From NCBI RefSeq assembly GCF_010183535.1, contig NC_071330.1, positions 14,489,717-14,553,716 of the forward strand: a stretch of DNA of 64,000 nt, in the 5' to 3' direction. Shown here in pieces: positions 43,092-56,291 of this stretch (its first letter is position 1; each line of letters begins with the position of its first letter). The position numbers and the translations under genes were made by a program. The notes under the pieces were generated by a model. That model ran no database searches. It had not been told where the DNA came from and saw only the letters and a program-made list of their open reading frames with translations. This stretch comes from Caenorhabditis remanei. Lineage: Eukaryota > Nematoda > Chromadorea > Rhabditida > Rhabditidae.

Positions 43092-44321
43092 CTGTTTCTG
43101 AAAAAAGTAATTAGCAACTAATTTTTTTTTAATGCAAAAAAAGTAAATAGTCGGTGAATAAGACCGCGTAAAAGTGAAAACAAATCGATACCAAGTGTAT
43201 TCTCTGAAATTTATTAACGAAAAAAGGAAAGAGTTGGTATTTACAACAAAAAAAGGGCTTAAAAAATCTGAAAATTATTAGAAATGGCCAGGAACAGAAA
43301 AAAGACAAGTTTTACGGTTATTAAAACACGAGAATTTTGGTTTTTTTTTAATTTCAGAGAAAAAGGGGCAGAGCTTAATACAGGTAATGAGAATCTTAAA
43401 GGGAGAGCTTTTTTTGTAAAATTGCTGAGGGATTTTTTCGTAATTTTTGGAGGAAATAATGCGATAAATGTATATTTAAAAATATATGATTTGGGTGGGA
43501 GAATTGACTGAAAATTTGAAATTTCAGTGAAAAAAAAAGGTAAAAAAATAGAGAAAAAGGGAAAAGATTGACTGAAAACTCATTTTCAAGGGTTTTTTGG
43601 CTGGAAAAGACTGGAAACTGAATTTGTCTCTCTTTTTGAGTTAAAAATGACAGAAAATAGGAATTTCCATGCTGAAAATGATGATTTTCATTCATTTTTT
43701 TTTAGTATTTTGAGAGAATTGGAAAAAAAACTCTGAATGTCTGCTAGAATTCCAGTTTTTCGCCATTTTTGAAAAAATTTTTTTAAATCTATGATTTTTG
43801 AGAGAAATAGCACTAAAAATAGGAATTTTAATGAAAATGATGATTTTCATCTATTTACTTTGAGGTGAAAATCTGGGAAAAATTAAACTGTTTTGAATTT
43901 TTAAAAATAAAGTTCAAAATTTGTCAGATTCTGGAGATTCTGAAGGGACTCAGAAGACGTCGTACAATAATTTGAGTAAAACGATTAAAAAAAATTACAA
44001 CAAAAAAATTTCCAGAAAATTTCGAAAAAATTTTTAACTTTAAATTTTGACGCCTTCTGAATCCTGGATTCTGAATCTCCAACTTCTTCAAAAAGGTGTC
44101 ATCTAACTAACTCAACTCATTGAGTCATTTCCAGCCTTTTCCCATCCGAAAAACAAAAAAAAATCGGAAAAAAATTCCGACGCCTTCTGAATCCTAGGGA
44201 TTCTGAATCCCGGATTTTGGGATTCTGGAAATCACCGGATTCAAAATATACGTCGTTTTGAAACAAGTATCAAAAGAAAATCGAAAAAAAAATTTGGTAA
44301 AAAATTTTGTGCTCCAGAATC
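43092..44321. other. Intergenic, AT-rich
   Basis: Between the zinc-finger gene and the 3' end of phf-15. Contains ATTCTGAATCC-type repeats near 44050-44230 that merge into the phf-15 last exon, and long A/T runs. No gene supported. Confidence 0.5.
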
Positions 44322-47300
44322 CTACGACGTCGTCGTCGTCGTCGTCGTCCAACCCCTCAACGGATTCCGGCGGGGGTGTTGTTTTTGATGAGAGTGGTGG
44401 TGAAGAGGCGGCGGATTCTGGGGCGGCGGTGGAGGATTCTGATTCTGATTCCCTGGTGAGAATTGTGAAGGGGGCGGAGCCTGGATTCTGGTGACGACGT
44501 TGAGCTGTCGATCGACGTGGTGTGGGAGGGACTTCAGAATTCGGGGATTCTGATGAACTGGATTCTGCTGGGGCGACGTCTTCTGAAGCGCCTTCTGGAG
44601 TACAGTGGGATTCTGAATTCTGAGATTCTTCTTCGTCGGAGGCTCCACGACGTCATCTGAATCGGAATCCGTCGTCGTTGATTTTTCAGAATTTTTGATT
44701 TTTTTCAAAAATTCTTTGAGCCCCCTTTTCAACTCTTTACGATTCTGATTTTTCGGATTCTTAGGATTCTGAATCCCCAACGTCGCCTTCAGAATCTCCC
44801 CAACGTCTTCTGAATCCCTCTTTTCGTCCAGAATTCTTCGAGCCAATCGAAATTGCTCCAATTCCGTCAAAATCAAATTATTCTTGACGACTTCTCGATT
44901 CTCAACTAATCTCAACATGACCAAATCTCTTTCAATACAATCGGCGGCCCTCTTCAGGTGAATTTGGCGGGATTCAGTGACCATTAGGGCCGCCGGCCGA
45001 AAAAACTGCGTCTCGTCTGACGATGGACTCCGTCCCGACGAGATTCCAGCTTTATTCAGCAAGAATTGCAAATTTTCTTCCGCTTTTTTCGCCACTCGAT
45101 CGATTTTCGGCTCGATTCGAATTTGATCGTGAAGGTGCGGAATCAGGGGACCACCGGCGTCGAGTCGCTTCTGTTTCCAGTATTCGTACACGTCCGATAC
45201 GATGATTTCGTCCATGTTCACACTGAAAAATTTGGAGAGAATTTTAAGATATTCTAGCTGAAAATGTGGAAAATTTGAGGATTTTTAGAAAAAAATCTAT
45301 CGAAAACGCGTCAAAGGTACGCCAGAGTGTGGATTTTGGAGGAATATATATCAATTGGAAACACGTCAAAGGCATGCCAGATATCTATTTTCCGCTTTTT
45401 TGGTGAATTTCGATTTGAAAACGACTAAAAACGCGTCAAAGGCACGCCAGATATAAGAAATTTGGACTTTTTGAAGAAAAATCGGTCGAAAACGCGTCAG
45501 ACGCACGCCAGTCTTGACAAATTTGTGGATTTTGGGAGAAAAATCGACAGAAAACGCGCTAAAGGCACGCCAGATACGATTTTTTTCTACTTTTTGGTGA
45601 AAATCTGGACGATTTTGATGTGAAAATGGCTAAAAACGCGTCAAAGACACGCCAGGAAGAAGAAATTAGAGATTTTTGGAGATCGAAACCGAGGTTTAAA
45701 CTTTAACTTTAAAAAATTTAGTTTTTTAAACAAAACGCGTCAGACACGCCAGAAATGTTAAAACTCGTGTATTTTGGCGTAACGTTAGCCTAATTATACT
45801 CAAAATTCGTGATTTTCGATAAAAAAAAAACGACCGAAAACGCGCTAAAGGCACGCCAGAAAGAAGTAAAAAAATTCTAACAGTAAACGCGTTAAAGGTA
45901 CGCCAGATCGTAATTCAATCAAAAACGCGTCAAAAGGCACGCCAGACTTCAACATTTCCCGGGTGAAAACTGACCAATTTGGAGTGGAAAAAGCGCGTCC
46001 TGGGCACGCCAGACGTCCAGAAACCAACCTTTCAGCAGTTTTCTCGTAATTTGTCATCAAATAGAAAATGGACTCCCATTTGGCGAGCCACGGCTTTCGC
46101 TCTTTGAAGAATTCTTCGGCAATGTTAAGATCGGCTCGGGGGGCGGAGTGACGATGGCAGAGAGTGACACGTGTCACGTTTTGTTGTGGATCGTTTGGGA
46201 CCTGGAATCGAATGACGAGATTAGGGGAGTGTGTGGATTTACGAAGCTCTTGGGTCGATTTACAGATATCTTGGGTAGAATTACGGGACTTCAAGTGTCG
46301 ATTTACAGAACTCCAAGGTGGATTTACGGGGAACCTAGTGTCGATTTACAGAACTATTAGGTCGATTTACGGGGAACCAAGTGTCGATTTACAGAACTCC
46401 GGGGTGGATTTACGGGGAACCAAGTGTCGATTTACAGAACTCCGGGGTGGATTTACGGAGCTCTTGGGTCGATTTACAGAACTCCGGGATGGATTTACGG
46501 GACTTCTAGTGTCGATTTACGGGGAATCTAGTGTCAATTTACTGATGCCTTGGGAAAAATTACGAAACTCCGGGGTGGATTTACGGGTGTCTTAAGGTCA
46601 ATTTACGAAGCTCAGAAGGCCTTGGGGTAGATTTACGGAGCACTAGTGTCGATTTACGGGAAAGTTAGTGTCGATTGACGTGAATTTTATGTGGAATTAC
46701 TGAGCTCCGGGGTATATCAACAGGGGTCTTAAGTATCGATATACGGAACTCCCGGGTAGATTTACGCGAAGTTTTTGTCAATTTACGGGAAAGTTAGTGT
46801 CGATTTACGAAGCTCTGACAAAGAATTGGGGTAGATTTACGGGATATTAAGCGCCTATTTACAGAGCTCTGGGGTTGGATTTTCGCGGTTTTCATCAATT
46901 TTTAAAAGAAAAACTCATTTTTTTCTAATTTCATATGGATTTTCAGTCACAAACCTCTTGTATCTTAATCGTGCACCCGCCCGGCTCTGAGTACCGGACA
47001 GTTAGTGTCGATTTACAGGGATCGAATTGTTGATTTACGGGGAAACTAGAGTCGATTTACAGAGGTCTTGGGTCAATTTACGAAGCTCAGGTGTTGATTT
47101 ACGAGGCCTTGGGGTAGATTTACGGACCTCCACGGGCGGATTTCCTCCATTTTTTTGCAAAAAAATGCGGAATTTTCAAATTTTTTGTGGATTTTTAGTC
47201 ATTTTTCTCTATTCCCAATCGATTTACAGAGCTCCTATAGTGGATTTTTGCGGATTCCATAAATTTTTAGGTCAAAAATATCCGGATTTTCAGTGGATTT

Positions 47301-50300
47301 TCAGTTTTCTCGGATTTTCAGTCACAAACCTCTTGTATCTTAATGGTACACCCGGCTCGAAGTGCACAACACACATGGAACGTCTCCTCACAATCCGGAT
47401 CACTACACGTCACACACGCTCCTTGCCGTGTATCACAAACACAACAAATCTGATTGAATCGCTCCTCGGGCACATTCTCAAACCCATACATTGGCGCCCG
47501 ACAGTCTTCACTATCAAACATGATTTCAGGTATAAAAAGAGCACATGAATGGTGAGCCCACTCGGTTTTCGTCTCGTTATAAGTCATCGATCCGCCGAGA
47601 GCCGGACACAGTTGACACGGCGGAGCCGGTGTGTTCGTGTACTCGCATTTCGCGCATTTCCACGGAATTCCGTCTTCCGGGAGCTGTTGAATCCCAGCGC
47701 ATAGCATATGGACACAAGTGTTACACATATCACAGAACACCATTTCATCGTTGACGTCACATTCAGATATTCGACAAACGTCGCATTCTGTATCGTCTTC
47801 TGCTTGTGGACCACTGACGTCTTCTGGAGGACGAGTGTAGACGACGTGAAGACAATCCAATAGTTTATTGTGCATTCCGACGAATGTGTCCCTCTCGAGT
47901 GATTGAATGATTCGGATGAAATCGGGAAGGGAGAGATACACCGCGCCGTCGAGCAGTTTTCGCTTCTGAAAGTGATTTTTGAACGGGTTTTTTTCGGGAA
48001 AATTGAGATTTTTTCTAATGAAAGTAAGCGAAAATTCAGGTTTTTTCACGTTTGAGGTGAAAATTTGAGCGTTTTTGAAGAAAAATTGAGTGAAAATGCG
48101 CCAGAGGCACGCCAGAAAGAACAAATTTGAGCGTTTTTAGAGAAAAATTGAATGAAAACGCGTCAAATGCGCACCAGTTTGATAGGATTTGATTTTTTCG
48201 GTAAAATTAAAAAATTTCGAAACGAAACGCGTCAAAGGCACGCAAGTTCTGACAAGTGTTTTGAATGAAAAAGTGAGTTTTGAAGGGGTTTTTGGGGAAA
48301 ATTGACAACATTTTCGATTTTTTGGTATAAAAATGGCCCAAATTTGCAATTTTAGGGCAAATTTCCAGAATTTTCCAGTTTTTTCGAAAAAAATTAACCA
48401 AAATTGCAATTTTTGAAATTGAATGAAAACGCGGCAAAGGCGCGCCAGAGAGAACATATTTGAGAGTTTTTGAACAAAAATCGGTCAAAAACGCGTCGAA
48501 GGAACGCCAGTTATCACGAATTCTCAGCGAAATTTGTAAATTAAAAGCGCTGAAGGTACGCCAGACAGCAGATTTTAATTCTATCAAAAGCGCGTCAAAG
48601 GCACGCCAGACTCAAGATTTGCAGGAGAAAACTGACCAATTTCGAACGGTTTTTAAGGAAAAATTGAGTAAAAATCGCTTTTTTCGAATAAAATTGGCGA
48701 ATTTTCACTTGAAACTCGAAAAACTAGAAATTTCTCAATTTTTACATAATTTTGAGTGAAAATTTGGTGTTTTTGGAGGAAAAACTGAGTCAAAATCACT
48801 TTTTCCGAATAGAAATGGGCGAAAATTTCAGTTTTTCTTTGGAAAACCGAAACATTTTCAATTTTAAGTGAACATTTCAATTTTCTGCCGATTTTTGTTC
48901 AAAATTTGAGTTTTTTAATGATAAAAATCGACTTTTTGACAATTTTTCACTTCGGAACGTTCAATTTATCGCTGGTTTGCCTTGAAAATCCCATTTATGC
49001 GCTGAAAAATCTAACTTTTTTTCGTTTTTCCAGTGAAAAATAATTAATTTCACCATTTTCTCATTCGATTTTCTTCTTTCCTCAATTCTCTTCACTTTTT
49101 TCTCTCGAAATTCCTCAATTTTCTTCATTTTCCCCCCAAAAATTCCCCTCCCAATTCAAATTTCCCGCCAAATGTCCGCAACATGTCGTCACGGTGAACA
49201 TTAGAGTGTGCAAACACCGCATGACGAAATGCGCCGAATTTGACGCGCAACGCGGTAAAAAAGGAAAATTAACAGATTTTCGTCGGGAAAACGGGATTTT
49301 GGGGTGAAAAATTGAGGAAAAATCGATTTTTCGAGTCAAAAACTGCATTTTCACCTTATTAAGCATCTCCAACCACGCAATATCATGGGCGGTGACTTCA
49401 TAATGAAGGGGATCTCGCGTCGGCACCAATTCATGAGTGCGTAGATCAAAATATTCGGCATTTCGATCGCAAGCGATCATTTTTTCAGGAATTTGGAATT
49501 CCTCTTTCGGTTTTAGGAAGAAATCCTCATCTTCGACAACGATGCGGGGAATATTGTCGGGATCGGCGAGCTCTTGTGTTCCGTAACTGTATTCGGGGCG
49601 CCAACTGAAAAAAAAATTGAAAAAATTGAGTGAAAATTGGCTGAAAATTGCAAAAGTCGTAAAATTTCGCTCAAAATTTGCTAAAAATCACAAAAAACCA
49701 CAGAAAAAGGTCAAATTTTCACGATTTTTAAGTGAAAATCGTAATTTTGTGTTCTTGTGTTCCATAACTGTATTCTTCAAGACGCCAGCTGCAAAAATAG
49801 AGTGAAAATGGGCTTTTTTTCATAGAATTTTGGTCGGAAACGCGAAAAAAAGGGTAAAATCTGCTAAAAATGTCTGAAAATCACAGAAAACGGGAAATAA
49901 ACAAATTTTCGTGATTTTCAGCTGAACAACCTGAATACGGTCTGAAAATCGCTATTTTAGCAGAATTTTTGGTCAAAAAACGTGAAAAATCGGCTGAAAT
50001 TTGCTGAAAATGCCTAAAAATAACAAAAAACTGGGCGAAACTAGAATTTTCACCATTTTCAGCTTAAAATCGACATTTTTACAGAAAACGGAAAAAAAAT
50101 TTCACGATTTTCAGCGGAAAATAAGCTTTTCTCATAGAATTTTGGCCAAAAATCTCATAAAACTGACAAAAATCTGCTAAAAATGCTTAAAAATGCCGAT
50201 TTTTAGCTGAAAATCACTATTTTAACTGGGATTTCAGTCGGAAAACGCAAAGAATCGGCTAAAAATGCTTTGAAATTACTGAAATTTTTTGAATTTGCTG

Positions 50301-51453
50301 AAAACGATACATTAGCTGAAAATTTGGTTAAAAAAAATCAAAAAATCGGCTGAAATCAGCTAAAAATGTCGATTTTTAAATGAAAATCGTTATTTTTAAC
50401 AGGAATTTTGGTCAAAAAACCGTGAAAAATCGTCTGAAATTTGCTGAAAATGCCTAAAAATAACAAAAAACTGGGCGAAACTAGAATTTTCACGATTTTC
50501 AGCTGAAAATCGACATTTTAACAGTAATTTTGGTCAAAAAATGCAAAAAATCGGCAAAAAATTCTGAATTTTCACGATTTTCGATTGAAAATCCTCATTT
50601 TTTCCTTACTTATCGGTAATAACCGCCCCCTGGGAGGCATCTGCTAGCTCTGTATCACTATCTGCGTCTTGATCGTATCCGGAGAGCACTAGACGATAAT
50701 GACGATGTGTATACACCTCGGCGACTGAAAAATTTGAATTTTGAGGAAAAAAATTGTGATTTTTGGGAGAAATACGGAAAAAATCCGATTTTTTTCAAGT
50801 TTTGGGTTGAAAAATTGAGTTTTTTTCGCTTACGGAGCTCTGTTTTCTTCTTTTTATTCTTTTTCGACACTTTACTCGCCGGAACGGTTGTGGTAGCGGG
50901 CGTTGAAGGTCTGAAAATCAAATTTTTCAAAAAAAAAATTCGAAAAAAAAAATTTTTGGATTTTTTTTTTCAATTTTCCAACAAACCCTGGCAAATCTGG
51001 AGAATCCTGAATCTCCATTTGATCTTCTTCGTCTTCCTCGTCATCGGTTTCCCGCTCTATTTCCATCATTTCCGAAGATTTTTCTGAATTGTTTTTTTTT
51101 GAAAACCATTTTTTTTTTGCAAAAATCAAAAAATTACTTGTCCGAGCAGCGGGAATATCAGATTTCCGACGTTTCGGTGTCGTTTTCAACTCTTTCATCG
51201 TCTTTTTCGGGCTGGTTGACGGTAATTGAGCGTAGGAACCTGGAAAAGACAATTTTTTTTTCTTTTTTTTGCAAAAATTTCGCATTTTTTTCGTTTTTTC
51301 TACGAAATTCCTACTTCTCGTCTGTCTCCGTTGCGATCCAGAGCTCCGAAGTGTCGGCGGACCTGAAACTAGTGTGAAACTGAGGGCGTTAGAGGCGATT
51401 CTCGGCAAATTCCTCTTACCGAACTTTGTGAACTCCATAGAGCCCGGCGGCAT
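44322..51453 (-). CDS. phf-15: JADE-family PHD-finger protein (10 exons)
   Basis: Exons 51453-51420, 51362-51315, 51239-51138, 51083-50987, 50910-50834, 50724-50610, 49604-49355, 47965-47330, 46201-46029 and 45222-44322 join in frame to 810 residues. Exon 7 has the JADE-type segment ending His-Asp-Ile-Ala-Trp-Leu-Glu. Exon 8 has PHD1 (Cys-Asp-Val-Cys ... Cys-Asp-Met-Cys), a knuckle and most of the extended PHD2, which closes in exon 9 (Leu-Cys-His-Arg-His). Exon 10 has Tyr-Glu-Tyr-Trp-Lys-Gln-Lys-Arg, typical after the PZP module. JADE proteins scaffold HBO1/MYST histone acetyltransferase complexes and read histone H3. The C-terminus is Asn/Pro-rich and ends in a Thr run. Introns carry arrays of repeats. 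The symbol rests on JADE being phf-15 in C. elegans and on ral-1 nearby. Confidence 0.85.
45300..46012. repeat. Array of ACGCGTCAAAGGCACGCCAG units in phf-15 intron 9
   Basis: About eleven degenerate copies of ACGCGTCAAAGGCACGCCAG spaced roughly 40-100 bp apart between exons 10 and 9. The same unit recurs in phf-15 intron 7 (48090-48620), the ZC3H10-type intron (54470-54630) and ral-1 introns (56590-57070, 58195). Confidence 0.7.
46205..47110. repeat. GTCGATTTACAGAACTCCGG minisatellite in phf-15 intron 8
   Basis: Degenerate tandem units of about 30-38 bp based on GTCGATTTACGGGGAACC and GGTGGATTTACGG. Apparent plus-strand frames here are read-through of the repeat. A stretch at 46944-46980 duplicates the end of phf-15 exon 8. 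Confidence 0.7.
48090..48620. repeat. ACGCGTCAAAGGCACGCCAG units in phf-15 intron 7
   Basis: About seven copies of the unit in the same orientation as at 45300-46012, embedded in AAAATTGA-rich intron sequence. Confidence 0.65.
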
Positions 51454-53305
51454 TGGTATTCGGTGCTGAAATGTAATTTTTTTTATAAATTTCAGTTATT
51501 TTTAACAAAAAAATGAGGAAAAACGACGAAAATCGACGCAGAAAGCCATGTGACGGGTGCAAAAAAATTCGAAAACAAAATTTTTGGCGGTGGCCGAAGT
51601 CCGTCGGATTCTAGGCCACGGGGTGGAATTTGAATTTTCAAAGTGTTTTTTGGACAAAAAATGCTTAAAATCAGTGTAAAATGCTTGTTTTACTCAAAAA
51701 ATTGATAGAAAATCGGGTAAACTTAGCTATTATAAAAAAAAAAGAAAACTTGATAAATTAATTTTCCACAAAAAAAGTGTAAAATGGGGATTTTCTAGTT
51801 TAAAATAGCTTAAAATAGTTAAAAACTTAAAATTCTCCATTAAACATGCGTTTTTTCGAACTCTCCGTTATCGATATCCCCTCTTTCGACACCTTCTGAA
51901 GGCACCTCTTATCGCACGAACGCGTTCTCTTCCACGCGACCGCGACGCGACCGCGCCGCACCCGACGACATAAAAATACGTGTCGTTTCGTGGTTTTCCA
52001 CACGTTTCCATAGTGATTCTCGGCTCGTTTCTCGTCATTTTTCGCCGTTTTTCGGGTGAATACACACCGCCTGTCCCGGTTTTTATCGATTTTGGGGAGA
52101 AATGTAGGTTTTTTGAGGAGAAATGGAGAAAATCACGGTTTAGTGAGGACAACTAATTTTTTTCTAATTTTGAAAAATTTCTGGTGATTTTTTAGGCTTT
52201 TTGAGGCGATTTTGCCCTCAAAATGTAGAGAAAACATTGATTTATAGAGAGGAATAGTTAAGTTAAAGGAATTTTCAGAGGAAATCCAGATTTTTTGAAG
52301 AGAAATTGGGGAATTCTAGAAATTTCCGTGAGGTGATTTTCGCCTTTTTCAGCTGATTTTTTCTGCAACTTCACGATTTTCCGGCGTTTCGGCATATTTT
52401 TCATCATTTTCTGTTCATTTTTCGGCACTTTTTCCTTAATTTTTGTCATTTTTCGACATTTTTCCTCAATTTCCCATGATTTTAACCAGTTTTCAGTGAT
52501 TTTCAGCTTTTTTTCGCCAAAAATCCCATTAGAAAACCCCGATTTTTATGTTTTCCGAGAGAATTCACACCATTCTCCCTATCGCTATCAAATTCGCTCA
52601 TGATAAGATAGTGGTATCGATTTTCGCCTTGTTTACTCAACTTCCGCACTGAAATTTGTCATTTTTTCGACAAAATATGTGTTTTTCATCGTTCCGAGTA
52701 GATTTTAGCCAAATTTTCGGTGTCCAGGCTCATTTTCACCATAATTTGTTATGAATTTTGATATCTGAACTGAAAATTTAGTGCTTCGGGGTTATTTCCC
52801 CCAAAAACCGTAATTTTACTTATTTTTCAGCAAAAAATCACGGAAATCGGTGAAAAATGGCTCACAATTTGAGTTTTTTGAGTGAAAAGTAAGATTTTAC
52901 TTCAAAAACCCGGTTTTCTAACAATTTTTCGATCGGAATTCCTGGTTTTCGGGTGTTTTCAACGTTTTGAAACTTTGTAGCTAGATTGAGGCATTTTCCG
53001 CTAGTTTTTCAAAAATTTCGATCTGTAAATGGTTTTCACACCCTAGAATCTCAAATTCTGCTTTTCCGACGTGATTTTCCACTAAAAACCGTCATAATTG
53101 CACTAAAAACCTCATTTTTCCTCTACAAACCCGATTTTCCCGCTGAAAGCTCCATTTTTCGTTAAAAACCTCCATTTTCTGTTGAAAACCTCCATTTCTC
53201 CGCTAAAAACTCCATTTTTTTCCGATCTAAACTTTATATTTTCGCTAGAAATCCTATTTTCCGTCTAAAACCCCCATTTTTCCTTTCAAAAACTCCATTT
53301 TTCAG
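51454..53305. promoter_or_regulatory. Divergent intergenic region of phf-15 and the ZC3H10-type gene
   Basis: Separates the phf-15 start (minus) from the plus-strand CCCH gene. A GC-rich core at 51905-51975 (CGCGACCGCGACGCGACC) stands out. 53085-53300 is a degenerate tandem of about 22-bp CTAAAAACCTCCATTTTTCC units running up to the start. No coding sequence is supported. Confidence 0.45.
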
Positions 53306-55668
53306 ATGGCCGACCACGAGAACGGGGATCAGAAGCCGTTGGACCCCGCGCCTCAAAATCAAGAAATGCACTCGCAAAACAACAATGCGCCAGTACCACC
53401 ACAACCACAACCACCACAGTCACATCATCAGCAGAATCATCAGAATTCGCAGAATCAAGATTCTCATTCACATAAACCACAGTCGCAGCAACAGCCACAG
53501 CGCGACGATGTGTGCCGTGATTTTCTGAAAAACATTTGCAATCGCGGTTCGCGCTGTAAATTTTATCATCCGTCCGAGGCGCCGCCGGCCAGCGATCACG
53601 ATTACAATTTCTGCATTGACTATCAGGTGCGTAGGGATTGAATGATGGGTTATGCTACTGATTTTTAGGCTGAAAATGAGAAGAAATTGGGGAGATTTGA
53701 GTGAAAATACCCAGAAAACCGACTAAAATTGCGTTTTTTGCACAAAAATAGCGAGAAATTAGTTGAAAATCGACTGAAAATGGCTGAAATTGCAGTGAAA
53801 TCCTTTCGGAAAGTTTGGTTTTTGTGCTAAAAATCACATTTTCAGCTCATTTTTTCGTGATTTTCAGTCGAAAATAGCGGTTTTTGATTTAAAAATCACA
53901 GATTTTCTCCACGATTCGGACAGATTCGATCGTTTTCAGCCGATTTTGATCCTGGTGCTGAAACTGACTCAGTTTTTGTGATTTTCAGTTGAAAATTGGA
54001 AAATTTGAGCTCCGGGAGATTATTTGTGTGAAAAACGAAGTTTTTTCAACATTTTCCCTTAATTTTGTGAAAAATCCGATAATTTTGTCCGTTCAGAGCC
54101 GAAAACTTCAGAATTGTGCTGATTTAAGTCGAAAAATTGAGATTATCCAGTTGAAATTCCTGGAAAAATGCGGTTTCTAACTGAAAATTCACCGAAAAGT
54201 GAGATTTATGATGAAAAAGCTTGAAATTTCCTCAAAAAGTCAGTTTCAGATGATTTAGAGGACATTTTTCCGAGTTCTTGCCGAAAAATCACCAAATTTT
54301 CAGTTTTTCAGACGAAAAAGTACTAAAAATTTGCTTAAAAACTATATTTTCTGTTTTATTTTCCGATATCCAGTCATAATTTTCGAGAAAATCATCATTT
54401 TTCCCTCAAAATGCTCAGATTTTCGCCAAAATTCAAGGAAAATCTCACTGTTTCAGCTTTTTCAATTCTAACTGGTGCGCCTTTGACTCGGTTTTGATGG
54501 ATTTTGTTCGAAAAATCTCAAATTCGTTCTCTCTGGCGCGTTTTCAGCCATTTTCGAGTCAAATTGACAAAATTCTCACCAAAAACACGAAAATGAGATA
54601 ACTGGCGTGCCTTTGACGCGTTTTCGGTCGATTTTTTTCACCAAAACCCTTAAAAAAGCGTATTTTTAGTCGATTTTCACCTATTTCTGACCTAAAACTG
54701 AGTTCCGGACATTTGGACAAGCCGATTTTTCATAAGAAAAATTGCATTTTCAGTTGATTTTCAGTCCAAAAATGCGATTTTTCCAGAATTTTCTCCCAAA
54801 AAACCATGATTTTTATCGATTTTTTACCCAAAACCCTCAAAAAATCCGCTCAAATCTCTCCAATTTTACTCATCCGCTCCCCAATATTCCCACGCTTTGT
54901 CTCTAAGCTGCTCAGCGGCTGCTCTCTCCCTCTATCCCCCTCTGTGATTATACTCATCGCCTAATTACTAATTATCGCTAATTATAGAATCGAGGGTGCC
55001 AGCGCGACAACTGTCGATTCGTGCACGCGCCACGCGACGAAGTGGAGCGATACAAGAACACGCGCGAACTGACGCTTATCCTGGCGCGTGCCATCGCCGC
55101 CGTCGGTCACGGCGACACAATCGGCGGCATTCCGATATGCAAAGAGTTTCAAACGGGACGATGCGCTCGCGGAGTCAATCGATGCCGTTATTGGCATGTG
55201 AATGTGGATTTGGAAAGGGATCGACGTGGCAGAGGGCTTCCACCGTCCAACGAGTTTGGCGGACCGTCGGGACCGATTGGAGGAGGAGGCGGCGGAGGAT
55301 CCGGAGGTGGTGGAGGTGTCGGTAGATTCCCACCGATGGGTTACGGTGGAGGAGGCGGAGCCATGGGAGCCGGAGCCGGAGGAAGACGCCGCCCTTACGA
55401 CGACTACGACTCGGATCCGATAAAACGCGGCCGCTACGCGCCAGACGATCGGCTCATGGAACTGGAGAAACGGAACGCCGAACTATCGAAAGAAGTGGAT
55501 TCACTCCGCCGGGAACTTCAACGAGAACACGATCGATACGAGGATTTGTACGCGTTGTTCCGTCAGCAGAGTGGTGGAGCGCCGGCGCCACCGAAAGCAT
55601 CGGCGACGACGGCTGGTGTCGGAGGCGACTACTATGGAGCGTGGGGACAGAAGGCGCCTGGATGGTGA
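53306..55668 (+). CDS. ZC3H10-type three-CCCH zinc-finger protein (2 exons)
   Basis: Exons 53306-53626 and 54988-55668 join in phase 0 to 333 residues. TTTTTCAG directly abuts the ATG, so the mRNA is probably trans-spliced with almost no 5' UTR. The N-terminus is Gln/His/Asn-rich. Three CCCH fingers follow at about residues 73-91, 102-119 and 158-177; the second is split by the intron. A Gly-rich stretch comes next, then a coiled coil (Leu-Met-Glu-Leu-Glu-Lys... about 265-300) and a Gly/Ala-rich end. Finger number, spacing and the coiled coil match animal ZC3H10, a presumed RNA-binding protein. The 1361-bp intron contains repeats. Confidence 0.85.
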
Positions 55669-56291
55669 TTATCGATTGATTTGGATTCTAAATAATGTTT
55701 AATTTTGTGTGTGATAATAACATTTCTCTCCCCCCTATTTTTATCTCTCCACCACTCTCTTGTCCTCTCAAAAATACTTTAATTTATTTTATATTCCAAA
55801 ATATTCTCTGTTGTTTATTTCTGAAATTCCTCCTAAAATTCAATTTCGCGTCATGTAAATCCCAATGGTATAATATGAATTTCAGCCAAAAAGTGAAAAA
55901 AAAAGTCGGATTTCTCGGAAAAACTGAAATCTGTCGAAAATTTAGACTAAAAACTCGAAAATCTGCTTATTTTGACTTGAAAAACGCAGAATTTTAGCTG
56001 AAAATTGTAAAAAATTGAATTTCAGAGGAAATTTCTTCATGTAGGCGATGGATACCCGGGATGGCAGATAGAAACAAAAAATCGATAATTGGGGGAAAAA
56101 ATTTCGCAAATTAGAAGAAAAAAAAAGCAAATTGCACAGAAATTAGTAAAGAATTTTTGAATATTCTTTTCAAAAATTCAAATTTTCTTCTTTTTTTAGT
56201 GAATAATCGGGATATAAGTTAGACGGCGACGGTTTTTGGGGTGAAAATAGATGAAAAATTCGAAAAAAATTGGATAAAATTCGATGAAAAT
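55669..56291. other. Convergent 3' flanks of ZC3H10-type gene and ral-1
   Basis: Tail-to-tail region of AT-rich sequence, no supported gene. A pyrimidine-rich segment follows the CCCH stop. Confidence 0.55.

Noticed and set aside
45300..46012. CRISPR-like spaced repeats
   Set aside because: Nuclear animal DNA, degenerate repeat units and variable spacer lengths within an intron; not a CRISPR array.
46164..46595. Plus-strand frame of 143 codons opposite phf-15
   Set aside because: It is read-through of the GTCGATTTAC minisatellite; the peptide just repeats the unit, with no start or splice context.
51868..52152. Minus-strand 94-codon frame upstream of phf-15
   Set aside because: Basic, compositionally odd translation of the GC-rich divergent promoter core; no splice link to exon 1.
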